The notes beneath the pieces are model-generated. The model was not told where the DNA came from. It searched no databases and saw only the letters and a list, made by a program, of their open reading frames with translations. From positions 29,818-93,817 of IMG/VR virus record IMGVR_UViG_3300018481_000019: 64,000 nt of DNA, one strand, 5' to 3'. This document shows positions 41,771-50,733 of this stretch, in pieces (the stretch's first letter is position 1; the number at the start of each line of letters is the position of its first letter). A program made the position numbers and the translations under genes. Origin of the DNA: a virus.

Positions 41771-43792
41771 TCATGCGATGGTGACTGCGCCGCCAACGCC
41801 GCCCTTGGTCTTCACGGCCAGTGTGCCGGTGTAGCTCCACAGTCCGTCCGCCACGCCAGTCCCAGGACCGATGTAGGCCAAAGCCTCAAACGTCTCAGTG
41901 AAGGTGCAGTAGCGGTTGGTCTGAATGTCTTCCTTCGTCCGAACCACGCCAAGGTCGAGCGACCCACCGTCGAGACGGAGGAAAGCGCCAGTGGCATAGA
42001 GGATGAAGTCGAACGTGACGGGGTACGCATTCTTCGCTGCGAACCCGCCGCCGGGAGTCAGACCGTCGAGTGACCAAACGGCATCGACGTTGAAGTCGCT
42101 GAACCATCCATCGACTTCTGATGCACTGGTGTTGAGCGCATCGTCGCCGGGAGCCTGGAACGTGAGGTCCGCTGCCATTGCATCCCGAACCCAATTCGGA
42201 GCGATGAAGGTCAGTGGGGTCGTCTGCGAGAGACGGTTGTTCCAACGGAACTCCTGAGCGGCAATCCGAATCGCCTTCAGTGTGTCCCGCGACGTGCCAA
42301 GCACAGTGGTTCCGGCGGCACCGACACTGGTGGAAGCACCCTTCATTATGCCGAGAATCCATTCCTCAGCCATGCGTGCTTGCTGCACCAGGGCGAAATC
42401 CGTGTTGGCTCTGATCCACTCGGGGTATGCCCGCTGGTGGAGGTTGGAGAAACACAGACCCATTGTCAGTGCGACCAACTCGGCCTCACCGTTCACGCCA
42501 CACTCCACATCGAAGAATGGCTTCAGAGCGGGGTCCAGATCATCGGGTGCCACGCCGCCTGTCACCGCGGCCAGTGCCATATCGGTTCCAGTCACGGCGG
42601 CTTCGTCGGGATCGCCTGGGGTCCACACGCTCACACCGCGGGGATTCACTGCGGTAGGCCGCATGATCGACGGTGGGCGGGTGAAGATGATCCCTCCCCG
42701 ATCCGCATTGAACGTCGGGATCGAACTAGCGACGGGCCGGTCGGTTGTCCCGATGGTCGGCACGTCATAGATCGGCACCTTGGGCGCGCACCATCCGGCG
42801 GCGACCAGGGCTTCCCGAGTCAAGTTGGCGGGATCGGAAATCAACTGGCGCACCTTGCGCGCATTCCCGATGGTGTCTGAGGATGAAAGCGTCTGATCCT
42901 CTGTCGGCTCGTTCCGGTTGCGAATCGACGCGACGAGAATGTGCTCCCCGTCTCCGGCGATGCCGCGAATCGAATTGACCTTGGCGGCAAAGGCTTCCGC
43001 CACTCCATCCAAATCGGTCAACTCTGACCCTGCGGTGTAGCCGGGGATATCGCCGCCAGCGAGAATGACATTGGGACGCTCGGCAGGTGCGGCGCTCGGA
43101 GCGTTCTCTGCCGGAACGTCCGATGCCGTGACTTCGATGTCCACGGAATTGTTCTCCTGTTCGGTTGTGGCGGAAGCAGTCTCGGGAGCAGGCTCGCCTT
43201 CGGCGGGCGGTTGCTCTTCCTCCGGTGCTGGCTCCCCTTCGGGTGCTGGCTCTGCGGGCTGCTCTTCCGGTGCTGGCTCGGACGCGGGTTCCGCTGGTGC
43301 GGGTTCCGGTTCCGGCGCTGGCTCGGCAGGCGGCTCTTCGGGAGCGGGTGCGGGAGCAGGCTCGGCGGGCGGCTCGGGCTGAGGCTCGGGCTGTGGCTCG
43401 GCGGGCGGCTCGGGTGCTGGCTGTTGCTCTGCTTGCGGAGCGGGAGCGGCTTCGCCTGGTGGCGTACCGATCTGTGATTCCGGCGATTCGGCACCTAGTC
43501 CTGTGGCGGCGACGGGGGTAACCGTCGCGTCCGTGGCTCCACTTGTCGTGGTGGTCGCACTGGCGGCTGCCGGTACTTCCTCTGCGGGTGCTTCCGCTGG
43601 TGCGCCAGTCTCGGAGCGGCGGGTCTTCTCGGCGCGGACTTCATCAAGTCCGTCAGCGAGATTTTGCATTGCGTCAACGTCACCGGCTTCGTCGGCGGCA
43701 TCGAACGCTGCGACCATCTCCTGCTCTAGCGCGTCCAACTCTTCGTCGGAAAGATCAGGCAACGTCGAAAGACGCTCTGTGAAATCCTCCAT
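41771..43792 (-). CDS. HK97-like major capsid protein with scaffold-like N-terminus
   Basis: 673 aa. Residues 1-60 are a charged coiled coil (delta/scaffold-like). ~70-215 is a Pro/Glu/Ala linker of P-A-E/P-E-P repeats. From ~225 on come E-loop, A-domain and P-domain-like segments (F-D-V-E-C-G-V-N-G; A-R-M-A-E-E-W-I-L-G-I-M; L-T-F-I-A-P-N-W-V-R-D; E-T-F-E-A-L-A-Y). The HK97 core starts about one third in. The linker is odd: it may be cut on maturation. Confidence 0.8.
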   Translation of the reverse strand: MEDFTERLSTLPDLSDEELDALEQEMVAAFDAADEAGDVDAMQNLADGLDEVRAEKTRRSETGAPAEAPAEEVPAAASATTTTSGATDATVTPVAATGLGAESPESQIGTPPGEAAPAPQAEQQPAPEPPAEPQPEPQPEPPAEPAPAPAPEEPPAEPAPEPEPAPAEPASEPAPEEQPAEPAPEGEPAPEEEQPPAEGEPAPETASATTEQENNSVDIEVTASDVPAENAPSAAPAERPNVILAGGDIPGYTAGSELTDLDGVAEAFAAKVNSIRGIAGDGEHILVASIRNRNEPTEDQTLSSSDTIGNARKVRQLISDPANLTREALVAAGWCAPKVPIYDVPTIGTTDRPVASSIPTFNADRGGIIFTRPPSIMRPTAVNPRGVSVWTPGDPDEAAVTGTDMALAAVTGGVAPDDLDPALKPFFDVECGVNGEAELVALTMGLCFSNLHQRAYPEWIRANTDFALVQQARMAEEWILGIMKGASTSVGAAGTTVLGTSRDTLKAIRIAAQEFRWNNRLSQTTPLTFIAPNWVRDAMAADLTFQAPGDDALNTSASEVDGWFSDFNVDAVWSLDGLTPGGGFAAKNAYPVTFDFILYATGAFLRLDGGSLDLGVVRTKEDIQTNRYCTFTETFEALAYIGPGTGVADGLWSYTGTLAVKTKGGVGGAVTIA

Positions 43793-43983
43793 TGGAGAAT
43801 CCTCTTTCCTGAATAGCGGTCATTTTCTGACTCGTCTGTGTCAAAGGAAAGAGGTACGTCGCTGCATAGCTCGGTCGCTCTTGCTGGTCCGACCATACAA
43901 CCACGGCCTTTCAAAAAGCAAGTGGCTAGTGTCGTGGCCCTGTCCCGAGTTGGTCTTGTACCTCTGACTCGGGGTAGGGACTA

Positions 43984-44017
43984 GAAAGAGGGAGCCGAGA
44001 AATCGACTCCCTCTTTC
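43984..44017. terminator. Terminator 1 upstream of the capsid gene
   Basis: GAAAGAGGGAGCCGA / TCGACTCCCTCTTTC, near-perfect, T/A-rich ends. 43793-44130 contains no gene: only this hairpin, a second copy, and a 16-base direct repeat (43907-43922 and 44021-44036). Confidence 0.8.
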
Positions 44018-44074
44018 GATTCAAAAAGCAAGTGGTGGGGTAGGAGAAAACTCACTCACTCCCAGAGTGACCAC

Positions 44075-44108
44075 GAAAGAGGGAGCCGGTCATTCGGCTC
44101 CCTCTTTC
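44075..44108. terminator. Terminator 2 after the surface-protein gene
   Basis: GAAAGAGGGAGCCG-GTCATT-CGGCTCCCTCTTTC, perfect 14-bp stem. Together with terminator 1 it isolates the capsid unit from the LPFTG gene. The stem is of the same family as the 53.58-kb terminator. Confidence 0.85.
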
Positions 44109-44130
44109 TTCGCGCGTACTGGACTGTCCG

Positions 44131-45441
44131 TCAGCGTGAGTCTATGCGACCCTTCCGTGTCGTGGCGAGTACCACCAGGCCAAGCAAGCCGAGAGCGCCC
44201 GCCAGGAATGCCAAGGGCTTGATCGGAATGTCGGTGCCGGTGAACGGCAGTATCCCGTCTTCAGGACTCGGCGTGCTCGGAACCAATCGTGGTGTGGTCG
44301 GTGTGACCGGGTTCTCCGGGTTGGCACACTCCGATGATTCCGGTGGGTAGGTGATGAATGCGGTGGCGGTCGGGTTGACCGTGTAGGTGAGGTTGATTCC
44401 CTCACGCAAGAACTCGTCGCTCGGGTCACGGACCCACAGCCCATCGTCGGTGAGAATCCAACCAGGCACGTCGTCTATCGACCCGTCGGCGTTGACACTG
44501 GTGCCGGGGAAGAGCAGATCGACCGTCGTGTTCGGCTCGTAGACAAGAGCCTGCGTGGACACCACGTTCCCATTCACGTCAGCCATTGTCAGCGTGCCGG
44601 TCTGTCCCGCCAGTTCGGGGAAGGTGTTCTGAAACTCAATGCGAATGGTCGGCACTTCAGCCACGCAAACCGTCGTTGCCGCACCGAACACGAACGGTAC
44701 TGTGGTTGTCGTCTCGCCAGGGACCGTCGTGGAGCCAGGGACCGTCGTGGTCGTGGTCGTCTCGCCGGGTAGCGTCGTGGTGGTTGTGGTTGGCCCCAAC
44801 GGTGTCAAGCAAGTGTCCGACGCAAAGGCTCCGGTTTGAGCGTTCACGGCGAGAATCAAAAGCAGGACTCCCGGCGGGAGAACGTCGGCAAGGTCTTGCA
44901 CTGTCTCGTAGGGCCGACCGGCGATGATTGCCAAGGCGATGATCGCATTCACTCCGCCCAACTCTTCCAACTCGACTTGCGGCGCGGTGTTGACATCGAC
45001 GCAGAACTGAGTCGGTGTCGGCGGAGCAGTCGTGGTCGTGGTCGGTTGGGTCGTCGTCGTGGTCGGTTGAGTGGTCGTAGTCGTCGGCTGTGTGGTGGTT
45101 GTCGTCGTGCTCGTCGTGGTGCTGGTAGTGCTGGTGGTTGACGTAGACGTGGTCGTGGTGGGACAAGGTCCGAAGATGTCCTCTTCGTGACCGGCTCTCG
45201 GTGTGCCGTTTTCAAAAAAGTGACCGGCTTGTCCGAAGATCGCCACCCACGGCAAATTCAGTTCTACGAAATGTTCGGTGCCTGCCAGTCCGGTGAAATG
45301 GCAGATCGTGAAATGCTCCGGTGGTCTGGTTGTTTCATCGACGGTGGGCAATGTCGTCTCGGTAGTTCCCATTGCCACCATTGGCAGCGTCATTGCAAAT
45401 AGCAACGCCAACACCGAGACGGCAGCAAGTGCCTTTCTCAT
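44131..45441 (-). CDS. Secreted, sortase-anchored HhH surface protein (LPFTG)
   Basis: 436 aa with GGAGGAAG upstream. Signal peptide (~1-25); a Cys/His module with I-C-H-F-T-G...G-H-E-E-D-I-F-G-P-C (~48-95); Thr-rich linker (~96-145); a helix-hairpin-helix pair of ComEA type, D-V-N-T-A-P-Q-V-E-L-E-E-L-G-G...I-I-A-G-R-P-Y (~152-190); a second Thr linker; a beta domain (~250-370); then L-P-F-T-G (398-402), a membrane helix and an R-K-G-R-I-D-S-R tail. By family it would be exported and joined to the host wall by sortase. Confidence 0.85.
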   Translation of the reverse strand: MRKALAAVSVLALLFAMTLPMVAMGTTETTLPTVDETTRPPEHFTICHFTGLAGTEHFVELNLPWVAIFGQAGHFFENGTPRAGHEEDIFGPCPTTTTSTSTTSTTSTTTSTTTTTTQPTTTTTQPTTTTTQPTTTTTAPPTPTQFCVDVNTAPQVELEELGGVNAIIALAIIAGRPYETVQDLADVLPPGVLLLILAVNAQTGAFASDTCLTPLGPTTTTTTLPGETTTTTTVPGSTTVPGETTTTVPFVFGAATTVCVAEVPTIRIEFQNTFPELAGQTGTLTMADVNGNVVSTQALVYEPNTTVDLLFPGTSVNADGSIDDVPGWILTDDGLWVRDPSDEFLREGINLTYTVNPTATAFITYPPESSECANPENPVTPTTPRLVPSTPSPEDGILPFTGTDIPIKPLAFLAGALGLLGLVVLATTRKGRIDSR

Positions 45442-45616
45442 TCTTCCTCATTCTTCCTCCGATAGACGGCACTTCTCTTTTCCCCGAAAGCGCCAAGAAC
45501 GAAAAGACTACTCTGTGAAAAAGCGAATACCACCCTTGTCTCCGGGGAAGAGCAAAGGTGGCATTCGCTGGTGTCGAGATTCGCAGACTGGCTTGGGAGT
45601 CACAAGCACCGCTACG

Positions 45617-45716
45617 AAAAATCCGGCGAGAGAATTCCCAACTGATTCGTGTCTGCGTGAGAGGTCCGAAGACCTAACCGAGACTCCGCCTCTGTCGGGA
45701 ATCCAACTCGCCGGAC
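45617..45716 (-). ncRNA. Predicted promoter-driven small structured RNA
   Basis: About 100 nt. Closing stem TCCGGCGAG/CTCGCCGGA (9 bp), then GGATTCCC/GGGAATTC (8 bp with one wobble), and an inner AGGTC-TTCG-GACCT hairpin. TTTTT follows the closing stem. The 5' end fits +1 of a TTGCAT-N16-TATGGT promoter. No ORF lies in it; a tRNA fold (no proper T-arm) was rejected. Function unknown. Confidence 0.65.
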
Positions 45717-45721
45717 GTGGA

Positions 45722-45749
45722 ACCATAGCGGTTCCCACCGGGAATGCAA
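45722..45749 (-). promoter_or_regulatory. Promoter for the small RNA: TTGCAT-N16-TATGGT
   Basis: Exact -35 and spacing of the phage promoter family, but -10 TATGGT and no ATTWCA in the spacer. The -35 lies inside an inverted repeat CCGGGAAT/ATTCCCGG (45738-45762), a candidate operator. Nearby, 45767-45799 is another hairpin (12 bp, one mismatch) after the upstream gene. Confidence 0.65.
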
Positions 45750-45802
45750 ATGAGATTCCCGGTTTTCTCGGGCGCTCCGTAAGCCAGGGAGCACCCGAGA
45801 GA

Positions 45803-46249
45803 TTAGCTACTCAGGGTTTCGACCACTTCCAACATCGTCTTCACGGATTCATAGACCTTGGGAATTGCCTTCTCCGCCACGGTCGCATCCTTCTGCGCGG
45901 CAATGGCTACCGCTTCGACACTGTCGTTATGTACCCGAGTCTGTGTGTCTTTCCGACGGGGAACTACTGCTTCCCGACGTTCCATAGGTGACGGTGTCGA
46001 GTTCCGCTTGTACCCGTTGGCATAGACCGGGTTGGTGACGTAGAGCTTGTTGTCCTCCGCCAATTCCAATCGGGCTTGCCGGTCCCAATCCCCTACCGCA
46101 ACCGTGTGTTTGCTCCGCTTGAATCTCGGTAACGCCGATTCCAAGTAGGTCACTATCTCGCCACGGTTGGCGAACGACTGGCCTCCCATGTAAGCCGTCC
46201 GCAACTCGTCAATCGCCGCACGACCAAAGGTCGATCTGGCTTTCTTCAT
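45803..46249 (-). CDS. 148-aa basic/helical hypothetical protein
   Basis: Starts MKKARSTFGRAAIDELRTAY after CAGGAGG and a leader GCGGACAGACACAGAC like those of the promoter family. Basic N-terminal half, variable Arg/Ser/Pro linker and a C-terminal helix (KVYESVKTMLEVVETL). Possibly DNA-binding. Confidence 0.65.
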   Translation of the reverse strand: MKKARSTFGRAAIDELRTAYMGGQSFANRGEIVTYLESALPRFKRSKHTVAVGDWDRQARLELAEDNKLYVTNPVYANGYKRNSTPSPMERREAVVPRRKDTQTRVHNDSVEAVAIAAQKDATVAEKAIPKVYESVKTMLEVVETLSS

Positions 46250-46288
46250 TCGTTCCTCCTGTTTCCAGTCTGTGTCTGTCCGCACGTC

Positions 46289-47119
46289 CTAGAGCAATTC
46301 CTCCACGGTTTTGCCCGCACTTGAAAGTCCGTCTTCGATCAGAGCTACGGCGACTCCGAGCTTGTGCTGCACCTTGGCGATGTCAGCAATCACTTCCGCG
46401 ACCACGGCTTCTGCCGACGGGACACTGCCCTTGCGGAGTAGCCGACTGAATGTCTCGGCCTTCTCCACCACTCCATCGACGGCTGTGTCGGCCTTGTCGA
46501 TAGCAAGCGGTAGCTCGGTGAGAATCCCGATGGTGTCGAGAGCGCCCAACTCCCGCGTCTTGCGGGGAGGTCGAGCCGCTTTCTCTTCGTACATATCGGC
46601 GGCAGAACTGAAGGTGGCTCGGTCGTCACTCACCACGTCAGCGACAATCTCCGGTTCGACTTCGACCAGTTTCTTGATCGCCGTCTTGCGCTGCGCCGGA
46701 GTCATTGTCTCCACGGCTCGTTCGATCTGCTCCGGTGAAGACCCAGGCTCCACCCGAACCCGCTTCCGAACTTCGTCATTGTCGGACGGCGGGAATCCAA
46801 TAGTGGGCAGCTTCACCGTGGCTCCTGGCTTGATGTCGGTGTCGCCCTTCCCCTCTTCCCACGCTTGGCGATAGGACCGGACGGTGTCCGGCTTGGTCAG
46901 ACCATTGATGCCGAGCTTGGCGAACTGGACTGTGCTGAGAGTATTGCCGGGTTCGGCAATTCTTTTGGGCTGTCCAGGCTTGTCGTGTCCATGAGTGAAG
47001 GCATAGACGATTGCCGCCCGCTCCCAACCCTTTGCCGTGAGTAGCGAGTCAATGCCATTGAGGGCATCGGTCGCTTTCTTGATCGTGGTCGGTATGACCA
47101 CTGTGGTTGGTCGTGTCAT
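46289..47119 (-). CDS. HTH-like DNA-binding protein next to the primase
   Basis: 276 aa. N-terminal helices G-W-E-R-A-A-I-V-Y-A-F-T...F-A-K-L-G-I-N-G-L-T-K-P-D-T-V-R-S-Y-R-Q-A-W (~31-92) look like a DNA-binding helix bundle; then a linker and a C-terminal helical region (~135-276). Replication initiator or regulator roles are both possible. Confidence 0.65.
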   Translation of the reverse strand: MTRPTTVVIPTTIKKATDALNGIDSLLTAKGWERAAIVYAFTHGHDKPGQPKRIAEPGNTLSTVQFAKLGINGLTKPDTVRSYRQAWEEGKGDTDIKPGATVKLPTIGFPPSDNDEVRKRVRVEPGSSPEQIERAVETMTPAQRKTAIKKLVEVEPEIVADVVSDDRATFSSAADMYEEKAARPPRKTRELGALDTIGILTELPLAIDKADTAVDGVVEKAETFSRLLRKGSVPSAEAVVAEVIADIAKVQHKLGVAVALIEDGLSSAGKTVEELL

Positions 47120-47440
47120 TCAGTCCTCCGTGTCGAGTAGGTGAGGGTGCGTTTCAAAAATGCCCATGCTCTCTTCAATGTCGAGCATGAGCCAATCGGA
47201 TTCAGTGAGTTTGAAATCCTCATTGAATGCCGCTCGCATCTGGTCGAGAATGTGAAGCAGGCCGGGGTCTTTCAAACCGTAGGTCGAGTAGGTGAGGTCG
47301 ATTGCTTTGAGCAAGACCATGCCGTCTCGTATCGCGTCGTGCTCCACCGCCACTTCCAATGCGGCAATCATGCTGTCGATCAACATTCTCGCTTCGTCGG
47401 GCGAGCGGTCGCTGAAAAATCCCTTTGATTCATTGGTCAA
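47120..47440 (-). CDS. 106-aa acidic helical protein
   Basis: TTG start preceded by AAGGACG. All-alpha acidic protein (DEARMLIDSMIAALEVAVEH; W-L-M-L-D-I-E-E-S-M). Not recognised. The 73 bases before the primase gene's stop hold no gene. Confidence 0.55.
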   Translation of the reverse strand: MTNESKGFFSDRSPDEARMLIDSMIAALEVAVEHDAIRDGMVLLKAIDLTYSTYGLKDPGLLHILDQMRAAFNEDFKLTESDWLMLDIEESMGIFETHPHLLDTED

Positions 47441-47513
47441 AAGCGTCGTCCTTGTCTGGGTCTGGCTACTGCGTGCCAGATGCTAGCCGGAGCTTTCAAA
47501 ATTTCAAGCTGTG

Positions 47514-50087
47514 TCAAACGTGTCTCGGCATGGTGGCGATGATCCACTCCGGCTTGCGCCCACGTCCGGTTCCCACCGTTCCGGTTTCCTCTTTCCAGAT
47601 GTGGACAAACCCGGCTCGGCTGAGACGGGCAAGGGCGGCGTTCATCTGCTCGGTGGTGCGGTGATAGCCGAACGCTTTTGAAAGCCCGCTGCGGGTGGTT
47701 GGCTCGGTGGGGTGCTCACGCACCGCGGACAGGATTTCATTGGCGACATCTGACCGTGTCACTCCGCCGAACAGGGCTTGCACCGTGTCTTCTGAGTATT
47801 GCGCCCAAGCCAAGCCCGCTTCGTAGTCGCCCATCCTGATTTCATCCGACCCATCGACCACGGCATAGATCAAAGCGGTGCGGAGAACGTGCGCCGTCTG
47901 TCGGGAAATCATGGCCCCGAGACTCCCCGCTTCGACACCCTTGCGGCGGAGTACCGGATAGTCGGTGCGCCGCCAGCGCTCGGCTACCTCTTTTGAAAGC
48001 GTCACGGAGCGAGTCGATGATCCGCCATAGGCAGTGAACTCACCGGCGAACTTGATCTTGGTGGCGATGTCGGCAAGGGCTTCGGTATCGACGTGTCCGC
48101 CGTCGGGCAGAATGACATCGTCGGTGTCGGTGTAGACCCAAGTGAAGCGATTGCCTAGCCCATCGGTGGTGGACAGTTTTGAAAAGTGGGCCTGCAACTC
48201 GGTGGGAGTGATAGCTGCGCTGATTGCTAGATGGTGATTGCTACTCACCTTGCTTCTCGCCGCTGCCGTCGAGTAGCGGAGCGGGGAAGACTGGTCGTAG
48301 GCATCTCGGAGCAATGGGCTGAGGATGGAATTCTCATAACCCATCGGCCCGAGCAGGCTCCCTAGCTCTTCATAGAGCAGGGTGACCCGCTGGTCTTCCC
48401 GGCCTGATTTCAGACTGCCGGTTTTTGAATCGTAGACCGGGTCGGCCAAGTCCAGAATGATCGCTTGGCCCGAGCCGAAACCATTGAGGCAGTTGCCGTC
48501 AACAAACCCCGGCTCCAATAGCTCAAAGAACTTTTTCACAACCCTGAATGCGGTGCTCTTCCGCCCGAGTCCGGTGGGCGCAACCAGGCACCAGAACATA
48601 TTGGCGCTGTGCTCCACGTCGCCGTGGACAAACCTCACGCCTCTGCCGAGCACGGTGCCGAGCACCGGGATCAGCACCGAGCCAATCGACGGAATCGGGG
48701 CTTCTGATGCCCCGTCGTAGATGCGGAGCACTTCCCCGATGTTGCCGTGGAACACGGCGGAGTCGAGCTTGGGCGCTTCCCCGATCAGATCGCCTTCCCG
48801 ATAGAGACGGCGGTTGACCGGCAAGGTGAATCCCTCTTCGACCCATGTTGGGATTGGCGGTGGCTTGGGTGGCTCGCCGCTGGTGGCCTCTTCCCAATCG
48901 GGTTCCAGCTTGGGGTCGTACTCGGCCTTGGCGGGCTTGGGTTCCTTGGCGGCGGGCCGCGCCATATGGGTTCCATCTGGGTCGGGGGGAGCCGTTTTGG
49001 AATCGCTTTCCAAATCGGGCGGGTTGGTCGGTGTTAAAGCTGGCTTTTCCTCAACTGGTTGCTCGGTTTTTGTTTCCGAGTCCGAGATGTCCGGCGGTGG
49101 CGGGACTTCGTCCGGGTCGGGCGGCGGCTCTGGTGGCTCGTAGTCGTAAAGCCCCTTGTCCGAGCGCATGTTGATGATTTCAACGTCGTAGTAGCCACTG
49201 AGAATCTTGGTGGCGGCCCCTTCCCACATGCTCTTGTAATCGGCTTCCCGCTGTGCGGTGTAGCGCTTGTGCGGATTTTCACTGATGTCCCGCCATTCCT
49301 GATAGGTGTCTTCGATTTGGAGAAAGGCGTCTTGCGCCGGGTAGAAACCGGCTGCGGATTCAATGGCGGCTTGCAGAATCACGTCTCGGGCGGCTTGGCG
49401 GCGGTGCATCCCGGCCTTGACCTTGTTGGGGAAGGTGTCGGTGGTGACACGGTCCAAAAACGCCTGCCCGATGGTGCCTTCAAGGTCGCTGGTGTCGTAG
49501 CTGGCGAAGAACGTGGGGAGTGGATCGTGCGGATCGAATTCGATTGCCGGTGGGCTGCCGGGGATGCCGCGGGTGGGCGGCGGCGTAGACGGAACCATGC
49601 CAAGGTCGAATAGCTCAACCAGCTTGGCGGGTACATCTGCAATCTCCCGGTCGATCAGATCGGTGTCCGGCGAGCAGACAACGTATCCGCCGGTTGCTTT
49701 GATGTCGCCGCCGGGGATGGGCCTGCCGGTGCAGACGCCGCGGTAGTAGTAGTGCGGTTGGCCCTTGGTGAGACTCATAATCTCTAGGGTCGGATGCTCT
49801 TTCAAAACTGCGAGCAGTGCAGTCGGTGTCGCTTCCGGGGTGTCGATGTCCACCACGCACAAAGCGCTCTTGCCGCAATCGACGCCGATGTAGGCGCTGC
49901 CTCCTGCCAGCTTCCAATGACGGCGGATTGCTTCCGGGTCTTGGGTGGAAACCTCTTGCCAGTTCTTGCCATGCGTGATCGGACGTTTATCTGAATTCAC
50001 CGGAAAGACAAAGGCGTCGAGCTTGGCGGCGACCTTGATTGCGAAGTCGGCTCGGACGGGTTCGGTGCGGTGGGTGGGCATGGTCAC
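47514..50087 (-). CDS. Prim-pol primase fused to a DUF3987-like helicase
   Basis: 857 aa. N-terminal bifunctional primase-polymerase: V-F-P-V-N-S-D-K-R-P-I (~28-38), G-V-D-C-G-K...C-V-V-D-I-D-T (catalytic Asp pair), Q-P-H-Y-Y-Y-R-G and T-G-G-Y-V-V-C-S-P. A long Pro/Glu linker (~315-400) follows, then a helicase/ATPase core with C-L-V-A-P-T-G-L-G-R-K-S-T (~500) and V-T-L-L-Y-E-E-L-G-S (Walker B-like). A C-terminal winged helix (Q-M-N-A-A-L-A-R-L-S-R-A-G-F-V-H) ends it. The main replication initiation/priming protein of this phage. Confidence 0.85.
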   Translation of the reverse strand: MTMPTHRTEPVRADFAIKVAAKLDAFVFPVNSDKRPITHGKNWQEVSTQDPEAIRRHWKLAGGSAYIGVDCGKSALCVVDIDTPEATPTALLAVLKEHPTLEIMSLTKGQPHYYYRGVCTGRPIPGGDIKATGGYVVCSPDTDLIDREIADVPAKLVELFDLGMVPSTPPPTRGIPGSPPAIEFDPHDPLPTFFASYDTSDLEGTIGQAFLDRVTTDTFPNKVKAGMHRRQAARDVILQAAIESAAGFYPAQDAFLQIEDTYQEWRDISENPHKRYTAQREADYKSMWEGAATKILSGYYDVEIINMRSDKGLYDYEPPEPPPDPDEVPPPPDISDSETKTEQPVEEKPALTPTNPPDLESDSKTAPPDPDGTHMARPAAKEPKPAKAEYDPKLEPDWEEATSGEPPKPPPIPTWVEEGFTLPVNRRLYREGDLIGEAPKLDSAVFHGNIGEVLRIYDGASEAPIPSIGSVLIPVLGTVLGRGVRFVHGDVEHSANMFWCLVAPTGLGRKSTAFRVVKKFFELLEPGFVDGNCLNGFGSGQAIILDLADPVYDSKTGSLKSGREDQRVTLLYEELGSLLGPMGYENSILSPLLRDAYDQSSPLRYSTAAARSKVSSNHHLAISAAITPTELQAHFSKLSTTDGLGNRFTWVYTDTDDVILPDGGHVDTEALADIATKIKFAGEFTAYGGSSTRSVTLSKEVAERWRRTDYPVLRRKGVEAGSLGAMISRQTAHVLRTALIYAVVDGSDEIRMGDYEAGLAWAQYSEDTVQALFGGVTRSDVANEILSAVREHPTEPTTRSGLSKAFGYHRTTEQMNAALARLSRAGFVHIWKEETGTVGTGRGRKPEWIIATMPRHV

Positions 50088-50118
50088 TAGGAGCTAGTCC
50101 TTGGCGGCTTTTTGAAAG

Positions 50119-50553
50119 TCATGGGAGCCAGATGGATTTGATGCGGGTGGCGGTAACCACGTCCGCGAAGACCTCCGGGTAGACGGCTTCCAGCTTGGCT
50201 CGGTTGATCGAAGACCTTACGGAGACTCGTAAGGTCGCCGCCACCTGGCCGCTGGCGGTGAAAACCTGACTCTCGCCGGTGGATTCAAGGTGGTCGAGGA
50301 TGATTCTTCTCACCGCTTCCTCTTCGGTTTCGATGCTTTTGCGGGCGGCTCTTAGCTCTCCGAGACGGCGGGCATATTCGGCAATGCTGCCAATGGCGGT
50401 TGCGGTTGGTTCCGGCTCTGGGATTGGTTCGGGGTCTATGGGAGCGGGGTGTGCGGGTGCGGCTCCGGCCCCGATGTAGTCGGGGTCGGTGGTGACGTGC
50501 GGGCTGTCTTCTCGGTCTGGTGGGCCTGGTGGAGCGGGCGGCTCATAGGTCAT
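50119..50553 (-). CDS. Gp157-like small coiled-coil protein
   Basis: 144 aa. Pro/Asp/Glu-rich N-terminal half, then I-A-E-Y-A-R-R-L-G-E-L-R-A-A-R coiled coil and a C-terminal S-S-I-N-R-A-K-L-E-A-V-Y-P-E-V-F-A-D-V-V. This end resembles Gp157-like siphovirus proteins. It is first in the leftward primase unit, downstream of the control region. Confidence 0.65.
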   Translation of the reverse strand: MTYEPPAPPGPPDREDSPHVTTDPDYIGAGAAPAHPAPIDPEPIPEPEPTATAIGSIAEYARRLGELRAARKSIETEEEAVRRIILDHLESTGESQVFTASGQVAATLRVSVRSSINRAKLEAVYPEVFADVVTATRIKSIWLP

Positions 50554-50713
50554 GCGGACTAACTCCGTCTTCGTGGGCGGGTGGGCCTCTCACCGTAGCT
50601 GGTGGGAACGGCGGTGTCGCTTGGTCTGGGGGATTGCTAGCGGGAGATTTCGCGGACTTTCCAATGCCGATGAATTGGAATGGGTTTTGGGAATTGCAGG
50701 GTAATTCCTGTGA

Positions 50714-50729
50714 TCGAACGGACGTTTGG
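50714..50729. promoter_or_regulatory. SOS-box-like palindrome 1
   Basis: TCGAACGGACGTTTGG: one half-site perfect, other with one change. Matches CGAAC-RNRY-GTTCG, the Gram-positive/actinobacterial LexA pattern. Confidence 0.6.
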
Positions 50730-50733
50730 GGGA

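Noticed and set aside
43190-43480. Tandem GC-rich repeats.
   Set aside because: They code the capsid Pro/Glu/Ala linker; not an array.
45622-45715. tRNA on the minus strand (acceptor-like 9-bp stem).
   Set aside because: No T-arm or anticodon arm of proper size; a structured small RNA fits better.
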